Shown here piece by piece: positions 56,752-64,000 of a stretch of DNA of 64,000 nt. The first letter of the stretch is position 1; each line of letters starts with the position of its first letter. Position numbers and translations under genes: made by a program. The DNA lies in the NCBI GenBank assembly GCA_011033025.1, contig WFMF01000016.1, positions 310,001 to 374,000 on the forward strand. The letters run 5' to 3'. The notes beneath the pieces were generated by a model that searched no databases, had not been told where the DNA came from, and saw only the letters and a program-made list of their open reading frames with translations. The DNA is from Beroe forskalii. Lineage: Eukaryota; Ctenophora; Nuda; Beroida; Beroidae.

Positions 56752-57604
56752 GTAGAATTACCAAAATTGTAAGCCAATGTAGCAGCCACAGGCTTGTTAA
56801 AAAGGAAGGCAAACGTTATCTGTTAAAGAAAATGCATATCCTTCATCTATCAAAAATTACACCCCAACCCCCTAAATTTTGTGCCCACCTTGCCCTTGCC
56901 TGATCTTGGTACCGAACCATCATATTTAAAACCCAACTTCACAAGCGAAAGCATCAAACTTTCCTTAATTACTTCTTGCTTCCATTATACCACTTTTTTT
57001 CCTTCTTCAAATCTTAGATACCCAAAATTACAATCACTGAACCAGGGATGTGATTGATTAAGCTGACAAGGCAAGAGCATCCTTTAGCTGCAGTGATTGT
57101 TTGAGAGAAAAGTTGAAACTATCAAAAAGTTTTGTAATTTGGGACTGCCTGATTATTTGAATATATAATTCAGGCACTCCCGTATTTATTAAAGGCTTAA
57201 AGGTTTAGTCATAAGGACTTAAGTAACTGGAACTAAAATTGAGTTCTGTGCTGAAAGAAAACATCACCACCCCAACAGCATCTCAAATGAAATGCTTTGT
57301 TATACAACTTGAACCTCTAAAACATACCTTCTGACCCATCCCTGACCCCATGCAGCTAACCCTGAACCCTTAGGCTGAGTCCTCAGTATTATCTTGACTT
57401 ATATTATAACTTCTAATGTGTACTTCAACTTAATACACTGCTTGATATTTTTGTCTGAATGGTACCACCAATAATGTTCGACATATTATCTGATTATAAT
57501 TTACTGACATTAATTGATAATTATTATTTGAGTTGATATGATTCTAATAAAAGAAAATGTTGTCAGCTATAAATTTTAATCTTTGTTTCACAATCTTTGT
57601 TTCA
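56752..57604 (-). repeat. 0.85-kb repeat, minus-strand copy (inverse of 30320-31181)
   Basis: It lies immediately downstream, in the coding sense, of the LINE C-terminal fragment ending at 57602. It is therefore most likely that element's 3' UTR. The GTGAAACAAAGATT word is duplicated at its start. The sequence stays nearly identical to the other copy to the GTAG at 56752-56755, where homology ends. Confidence 0.75.
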
Positions 57605-58876
57605 CAAAATATCAGCTTTACATCTGATTGAGTAAGGTAAGCTATTCCAAGTCCTTGGACCATTATATATAAATGCTGCCTCAGTCCTGGAAAAGTTTGA
57701 TTTAGAAGGTATTTTTAAAAGGAAAAAGTCATTGTCTAGTCTAACACTAATTCTCTTTGTGTCTCTCACTGATATAAGATCACATAAGTACTTAGGTGCT
57801 AAGTTGTTTATGCATTTAAACACTTATAATTACGGTCTTTGAACTTTACTCTGTAAACAACGGGCAGAAAATGCAATTCCTTCAAATAAGGACTTATTGA
57901 TGTCCATTTCCTTTACCAGTAAGCTTGAATATAAACCTGACAGCATTATTCTGAATCTTTTGAAGCTTATGAAGATTTTTCTCATGATGTGAGCATATGA
58001 AGAGTTACAGCTAGTCTATCATAGACAGTATATGTGCATGAACAAGTTGCACTTTCAAATCATGAGTCAGTCTTGCTCCAATTCGTCTAATATTCCTTAA
58101 GTTCAGGTATATTTGAGAAATGTGATTAATTTGATCCTCCATGCTAAGCCTGTGATCAAAAATAAAATCCAAGGTTCTTTGTAGCTAAAACAGGACAAAC
58201 AGAGATTTTTGAAGCAGATTCACTCAGTTCAAGGGATTCAATTGGACTAACATAGTATCCAATGTCTATGAATTCGGTCTTTTCATCATTTCATCTTTTC
58301 ATGATTTGAGTTTTACTAGGATTAAGTTGCAGGCAAAAGTCAATCATCCAGTCACGAACAGTATTGAAGCAATTCATGACCTGGGTGTTAAGTACTTCAG
58401 CCTGTTCACTAGGACTAAATGTCTTATACACCTGCTGATCATCAGCATACCCATGAATCATGAACCCAGTCTTTTCAATTGTTTTTGTACAATGATCTAG
58501 TGTATATGTTGAACAAAAATTGGCCCAAGCACAGAGCCTTGAGGTACACGCCAAACTGAAGGAGTTATGGAGTCACTGACAATGCTCCCCAGTCTGTTGA
58601 GATCGGCCCATCAAAAGCTCTTGAACCACTTCAAAGCAGTTCCCCTGATTTTAATCTCATGACTCAAGATTTCGAGTAACTTCTTGTGATCAACAGTATC
58701 AAATGCTGCTGAGAGGTCCAACACATAATCAACACTGTAGCAGACCTTTTATCAAGCTATCAATAAGTCATTTGTTACCTTTAGAAGGATTGTTTCAGTG
58801 GAGAAGTTTTTCTTGTAATGCGCTGACTGCTGTGGAATGTTCATGTTATTTCTATCCAGGTGGTCATTGAGTCTAT
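57602..58876 (-). pseudogene. L2/CR1-like LINE ORF2 fragment
   Basis: Reading leftward: LNDHLDRNNMNIPQQSA (about 58870), LDLSAAFDTVDHKKLLEIL (about 58720), VWRVPQGSVLGPIF (about 58550), the catalytic GYADDQQVYKTF (about 58460) and LNPSKTQIM. Much later come FKCINNLAPKYLCDLISV and RTWNSLPYSIR (57602-57823). Several shifts and stops break it. The catalytic YADD box is present but the ORF is dead. Confidence 0.8.
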
Positions 58877-59098
58877 TTGGCTTCAAAAACAAGTGGACAA
58901 ATTCAAAGACCTTCTGCTAGAGCATTACTCAAAATAACTGGATCCCAATTTCATTTCTCAAATGTGCTTGGGGAGATAATCACTGGAATCCCTCCTCTTG
59001 ACATCTTAGCACAAGAAATATCCAATAAGTTTATATTGAAAGCTTTAGCACAAAATGATTCAGCCACTGCTCTTGTATCAAATAGAGTCATATCCTAA
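58877..59098 (+). pseudogene. LINE ORF2 C-terminal fragment (FADD clade)
   Basis: The open stretch with ARALLKITGSQFHFSNVLGE and IITGIPPLDIL matches the region after the RT in the ORF2s at 36.9-40.3 and 54.0-55.7 kb. It begins at the point where the oppositely oriented L2/CR1-like LINE ends. The rest of the ORF may continue at 60230-60568 after an interruption. Confidence 0.6.
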
Positions 59099-60229
59099 GC
59101 GTCGCTATTATTATCAAATAACAGATGTCAAGAAATACATTCAATAGGTGAAGTCTCAGAGGGCCTGCACGGTAGTCTAAGCTGATTGGTGCTGGTGGAC
59201 TCTTAGTCGGAGGAGTACTCGTGTGTGTCATACGAGGGTACTGGACAGATAAGGGTTAGTGATAGTTAGTGTGTTAGTTTGTCCGTCTGTTAGTTTTCTA
59301 CTGTTCATATATTCATTCGATATACTTATATACTCTATTGATATCCTCTCCCCGGTGTGACTGAGATCACTTCTCAGGTCCTTCAGTTACTGGTTAACTG
59401 GTTGAAGTGTGCTAGCTGTATACACCAACAACGTGCAGACTGCAGTACGTTTACAGCAGCGGTGATTGGTGAAGGTCTTAACTCAGTGAGTTGAAGCAGT
59501 ATCTAAACCCTACTGAAGTGTGCGTCGTGCAGTGAAGTTACGACGAGTTTGTTATCAAGGCATCCAGCATAATCGCGCAATCTTAACAGAAGATTAATAT
59601 CAGGAGATTAAGTTATTGAGAGTTAATATTTGTTATCAAATTATTGAACTGAACTTAATGATATGATATTATAAGATTGTTTATTGTAGTAGTTACGTGA
59701 CCTAGAGTGCCGCGTAGTCAGTGAGCGCAGTAGAGAGACCGCGAAGTCGAGAGTGTTTCGCGCTGTGTGCTGAGTTCTGAGAGCAGTGTTCTGAGAGCAG
59801 TGTGCACAAGAGTTGTGTACAGTGGTGTGTTCTGCAGGTTCAAGTAGATTGCGGAATATAGTTATATCATATTGATATATTTGCATTCCTTAACATCCTT
59901 AACCCTTTGTAGATCCGGACGAGTTTGTTTTACTTTGTCTAACCCTCTTATCTCCCATTTACCCCATTTATAACAGATGTATAGTAGACAACATTCAAAT
60001 AATCCACAAAGATCATTCATTGTCCCTAAATGTAGCCATAATATGCCACTTATCAATATTCCTGTAAATGCTCTGTACTATAATGAAGAAGAAATTTTCA
60101 ATTACAGATGTTATATATGGGACCAGGGACACTCATGTCAAAGGAGATATGAACCTGATAGTAAAGAAAGACCCCTATTCACTAGAACCTCATACTTAAG
60201 TTATTGATAAAGCAAAAGACATTGTTTCT
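59099..60229. other. Unassigned insertion between two LINE pieces
   Basis: This stretch is less AT-rich than its surroundings and has many GTGTG and GAGAGCAGTGT words (tandem TTCTGAGAGCAGTG at about 59773-59800). A 76-codon frame at 59977-60207 has no known motif. Its position between two LINE C-terminal pieces suggests an insertion, possibly a solo LTR or a 5' UTR, but I could not find matching termini or a target duplication. Confidence 0.35.
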
Positions 60230-60700
60230 ATGTTCAATCACTTGAAGTATCCAATTCTGTCTCAAAGTTGTTCAAGATACTTCACTACCAAAATCCTCGA
60301 TTTCATTCATGGACATTTTTTAAGGTTTCAGGACTTTTCATTCTCAGTACTTGAGTACAACAAATCAATTCACATCCCTATTTGCTTAGAATGTGGGACT
60401 CTTCCTGACTCATTATTCCACAAACTTTTTGAGTGTACAACTTATGACCATAATGTAACAGTATTGAGATCACAACTTACTGATTTACAGTCCTGGGGAG
60501 TAAACTTTTACTTGAAACTGATTTCAATTGAAACTGAAGATGCCTGCACACCACTCATCTTGGTGTGACTCACTAAGATCCTACTGCTCTCCACATTGCA
60601 TTACCTAAAGGAATCATGTTGGTGTTCAAGTACGGAGTTGGAGAAAAGTCTTGCAGATTGATGTCTTGAAGAAAGATTTCTTTATTAATTCAAATATATT
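60230..60700 (+). pseudogene. LINE ORF2 C-terminus and 3' tail
   Basis: The open frame to 60568 carries ILDFIHGHFLRF and the Cys/His motif CLECGTLPDSLFHKLFEC, as in the other FADD-clade LINEs. It ends EDACTPLILV. The tail module (GTGTGACTCACTAAGATCC ... GGAGAAAAGTCTTGCAGATT ... CTTGAAGAAAG) follows and closes with an AT-rich run. This is the reference for the tail copies at 35.6, 36.1, 41.6 and 52.9 kb. Confidence 0.75.
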
Positions 60701-60817
60701 AATTAATTAATTCAATATACCAAACTCTATTTATTTGTCCTTTAACTTTACTTTATTATTAAAGTATTAGATAAGTTAATCTTCATAACCTTCACTGGCT
60801 TCAGATAAGCAAACGGA

Positions 60818-61104
60818 TTGTATTCAAAATAGCACTCTTATCATATAAAGCACTCAATGGCCAAGCTCCACTTTATATCCAGGACATGTTTTGTTACTCA
60901 TATCAAGGCTATAGACCAAAATTAATGACTCCAGCAATGAACACTTCACATGGACAAAGAAGCCTTTCATATATTGGTCCCAAGATTTTCAATAGCCTTC
61001 CTACACACATCACTTCAGCTGATAGCACAGAGTCATTCAAAAAACATTTGAAAACGTACCTATTTAATCTGACTATTTCTGATACTATAAAACTGACTAA
61101 GTGA
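60818..61104 (+). pseudogene. L2/CR1-like LINE C-terminal fragment
   Basis: IVFKIALLSYKALNGQAPLY, SHGQRSLSYIGPKIFNSLP and TESFKKHLKTYLFNL are the standard end of L2/CR1-type LINE proteins. It is 5'-truncated. The 3' UTR probably runs to about 61375, where an (ATT)n run occurs. Confidence 0.75.
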
Positions 61105-61342
61105 TATTTTTTTGAAACATTTGTTTGGTGCTTTGCTGAATATCCCATGAAGTTTTATGGTCCACTTATCCACTAACTTAAGTATCATTTATCTAGATAA
61201 GCTGAGTTTTTTGGTATTCTAAATTATGCCTAGCTTTCATGTGAATGCACTTTTTAAGTTAATAAAATCTTTCAGTAGAATAATTTTGGCTTCTATTGGG
61301 TTTTACACTGCTGAGTATAAGTTTTTCTTAAAAGCGGTGTAC

Positions 61343-61640
61343 TTAAATTGCAATTATTATTATTATTATTATTACTAGCAGGCCCGTTGGGCCTGCATAC
61401 ACAGAGCTCACTCTGCGCTGCTACGCAGCACCTCCTTCGCAAATTTCAAACCCGGCAACTCAAATCAACTAAATTATTTTTACCGCATCAAAAAATTCTA
61501 ATCACACCAAAAGTTATAAAGCTCCGAAATCAAAACAGCATTAAACCGTAAAGAACGCGTGCGCGATTAATATGCACGTGCAGAATATCTGTATCCATAG
61601 CAACGGCGCGACTAAGCCCGGCTTAGCCTTTCTTTCTCTT
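61343..61640 (-). mobile_element. Possible Helitron-like end with terminal hairpin
   Basis: On the minus strand the sequence GCAGGCCC-AAC-GGGCCTGC forms an 8-bp hairpin, immediately followed by TAGT in an AT-rich target ((ATT)n). This resembles the hairpin plus CTAG|T 3' terminus of Helitrons. A second hairpin, GCGCTGCTACGCAGC, lies about 40 bp inside. The other end was not identified. The spacing between hairpin and CTAG is shorter than usual, so this is tentative. Confidence 0.35.
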
Positions 61641-61892
61641 GATATTTCCTTGGCAAGCTCTAATTTAATGGTGTGCGCCCGCACAAACATTATTCACGTG
61701 TGAATTTACTTTATTATTAAGATTATTATTATTATTAATTAACTTACTGTATAGATAATCTAAATCTTGGCTGTATAATCACATTCGTTGCAATAGCAAT
61801 GTCCTGTAATGTAAGTTATTGGTTAAGAAGAATTAAGTTTTTGATGATAAAATTACATTTTCTAAAGTTGTAACAATTACCATTACTAGGCT

Positions 61893-62228
61893 ATGAAGAT
61901 TCAAACAGAGTTTGACAAAAAGATAAAAGAAGTATATGAGATTATAGCCCTCCCATATCCTCCAAAAACATTGAAAAATGATTCTTGTCCTGAAGAAAAA
62001 TTAGAATTTGATGACAATGTTATTGAATTAAAAGCATTCAAACTGAAAAGTCAGTCATTCAATATTCAAAAAGATGAACTTACTGTCCACAGAACTTCTA
62101 AACAACTCACTAAATTCTTCAATGAGTGTGAACGCAGGAGAAGAGCTAATGATGAAATTGATGATAAAGATCAAGATTTCTTGAAGTACAAAGAAAATGT
62201 TGTCCATTTCATTGAAACCACTAACTGA
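61893..62228 (+). CDS. Hypothetical 111-aa lysine/glutamate-rich ORF
   Basis: An ATG-started frame of 111 codons has a charged composition (KIQTEFDKKIKEVYEII; ECERRRRANDEIDDKDQDFL) that looks more coding than its surroundings. I do not recognise it. It overlaps, by three bases, the last identified exon of the gene on the opposite strand. It could be a small gene, an exon of a plus-strand gene or a transposon remnant. Confidence 0.4.
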   Translation: MKIQTEFDKKIKEVYEIIALPYPPKTLKNDSCPEEKLEFDDNVIELKAFKLKSQSFNIQKDELTVHRTSKQLTKFFNECERRRRANDEIDDKDQDFLKYKENVVHFIETTN

Positions 62229-63643
62229 AAGCTTAAATTCCATGTTATGTAAGGTATCATTTGCTATAAGAGATGGATAGTCACTGATAAGTAACTTTGG
62301 GTTAACTTTTACATGAATGGTTGGCTGCCCTTGCATGGAGGTCTGAAAAAGTATTTAAGATGAGATGAAAATGTAGGCAACCTTATATGTGAATCTTTTA
62401 AAAGCTATAAATCAAACAAGTGTACTAATTGAGGAGAAACTTTGTAGTTCATGATCCACCATGGGCTTTATAAGGTGTCTTATTCACTCATTTTTTGGCC
62501 ATCTTACATGTTTAGTAAGAGAATTTGCAGATCAGATTCAGATTACTGTACCTGTGTATTGTTAAACATCTGCTTGTCAGAACTATCAATGCTATCTTCA
62601 AATCTATCAATATGCTGTTGACAGTAATAACATGTACAATAGCGATGCTGATTCCAAAATCTGAAAAATTTAGTGCAAATAAAGTGAAAATATTGATTTC
62701 AAAAATCAAAATCACTTTCTTGACCATTTTGAGGCAGGAGCCAACTTTGATTAGTTCATTTTTCACTTCTGAGCCTAAATCAAACATTGGCTCAATTCAA
62801 AGTTTTTCATGCCCTGAATCTAATGATCATCTTTCAAGAGTTTTCCTTAAAAGCTTTAGGTAAATTTTGGTAAATTGTGTTAAAAGTTCACACATATAAT
62901 GTAAAAACAGGCAACTGGCAAACGCACAGTCTCAAAAATTCATAAATTTGGCTAGGAACAATATTTTTATTTGGCACACAAGTCTCTTGCACAATGAGTA
63001 TACCTGGCTTCAATAGATTGAACAAGATTCAATTCAATTCAACTATATATTTTTACAGCACAAAACTTGAAATATATTTTTCTCTTGGTTATATAATGAA
63101 GCATCAGACAAACTTCCTTGTGATTTCATGATTGCAATTAAGCTTCAAGCCTATACCTACTCAGCAGTGTTCAATGATTTAAAAAAACTGATACTTAGAT
63201 TTCCAAAAAAAGCTATGGAAAGATAAGATCCTAAAATGACATCATCCTTCTTTTTGCTGGAGAAGCTTTAGCTAACAAGCTATTTAAAATATCTGAGATA
63301 GTAACTGAGATATTCTATATATCTGATAGTCTGAGAGGGCTCATTAGATCATGCAGAAATTATGTATTGCTCAGTGGATTGAGCAGTTTTCCTGGTACGC
63401 TGATATTTGTGGGCTCAAGTCCTTTTCATAACTATACTTTTATCAAAAAAGGGGGTTTAAAAATTCAAAACTGAATTAAGAATCGAAATGAAATGAACAA
63501 ATCATATTATACTTATTTCATGTAAATATGAAATGAAAATCATGGGCACTTACGAAAATAAGAAATCATAAGATGGCTTTTCCATGCCATGGGGACCAAT
63601 CCCAGATGATACATCAACTATTCTACAAGGTGTATTCATTGGC
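62226..63643 (-). CDS. Partial unrecognised gene with CxCxxC motif, at least three exons
   Basis: Exons: 63643-63554, 62660-62552 and 62342-62226. Splice sites are GCAG/GTAAGT, TTTTTCAG/GTACAG and CTTTTTCAG/GTTAGT, and the phases agree at both junctions (2+1, then 0). The product reads VDVSSGIGPHGMEKPSYDFL, then FWNQHRYCTCYYCQQHIDRF, then TIHVKVNPKLLISDYPSLI. The CTCYYC cluster could bind a metal with residues in neighbouring exons. I do not recognise the family. Upstream exons lie beyond the window or use the ATG in the first exon. A short terminal exon with acceptor TTTTTCTTCAG near 61988 is possible. The locus is not a transposon by any motif I can see. Confidence 0.55.
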
Positions 63644-64000
63644 CTGCCACAAAAATTAATTAGTAAATCTAATACACTCCTAATTGCAAGCCCAAAGCAC
63701 AATATAATTTAACTTCTAAATATGAAAATAGCAATCAAAGGTCATTTACTTGCTAATAAGTTAACTATATTTAATAACTTAATCAAATGACATTGAAAAC
63801 ATACTGGAAACCAGTAATAGTTCTAATAAATAAATTAAATTAAGGCACAGAATAAAAACTTAATAAATTAGATAAGTGCAGATATATTCAACAGAAATAG
63901 TCCAAAATGATGTCATGGATTGTAATAACAATTTCAATGATTTCAATTAAGTGTTCCAGCATGTCAACTGCTTAACACAATATACTCTGTGTAAAAATCT
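63644..64000. other. AT-rich right edge
   Basis: No further exon of the minus-strand gene and no repeat element could be recognised here. The stretch is probably intron or 5' flank of that gene. Confidence 0.4.

Noticed and set aside
62525..62863. 112-codon plus-strand ORF near the right edge
   Set aside because: It overlaps the minus-strand exon 62660-62552, which has proper splice sites and phase; the plus frame is hydrophobic and motif-free.

Overview
The window looks like nuclear DNA of an invertebrate animal. It is AT-rich, its genes are split by GT-AG introns from about 50 to 1600 nt, and the two genes I can name with confidence are animal genes: DNA polymerase eta and the LRR protein LRRC43, which is usually associated with motile cilia. 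Between them lies a dense set of LINEs, a Penelope-like element, a hAT transposon and many short inverted-repeat (MITE-like) elements. I cannot place the phylum from the sequence. No rRNA, tRNA, CRISPR array or bacterial operon was seen.

All four host gene models are on the minus strand. From right to left they are: a partial, unrecognised gene with a CxCxxC motif (exons at 63643-63554, 62660-62552 and 62342-62226); a 10-exon coiled-coil gene resembling C10orf67/DUF4709 (28491-20518); POLH (18858-16858); and LRRC43 in 11 exons (13036-7434). I rebuilt the exons by hand from open frames, splice sites and phase. LRRC43 closes perfectly at 652 codons. POLH is complete in domains, but two compensating one-base shifts put about 280 codons out of frame.

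The left part (1-7.4 kb) is non-coding. It holds a TGGGACAA-array element (4.2-4.7 kb) and a nested palindromic element (5.6-6.6 kb). TIR elements with TA target duplications sit at 11.25, 14.0 and 22.4 kb, and one with a TAA duplication at 27.8 kb. A decayed Penelope-like reverse transcriptase lies at 14.7-16.3 kb.

The right half (29-61 kb) is a retroelement and transposon graveyard with one nearly intact member: a LINE at 40.75-36.86 kb with a zinc-knuckle ORF1 and an uninterrupted 1152-aa ORF2. It also contains a broken CR1/Jockey-type LINE (34.7-31.2 kb), a 433-bp AACAT microsatellite, a GC-rich foldback (40.9-41.3 kb), two CGAAACAA arrays (42 and 52 kb), and several LINE fragments at 53-61 kb, including two head-to-head junctions. 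A 0.86-kb sequence is repeated in inverted orientation at 30.3 and 57.6 kb.

The most striking structure is a hAT element at 43.2-49.7 kb. Its transposase is split into an N-terminal and a C-terminal piece by 4.2 kb of later sequence: a 13-bp minisatellite, a duplicated 0.9-kb unit full of BamHI-type palindromes, and a 1500-bp TTAA element whose empty site survives in the second copy of the duplicated unit. That TTAA element itself carries a further TIR element.
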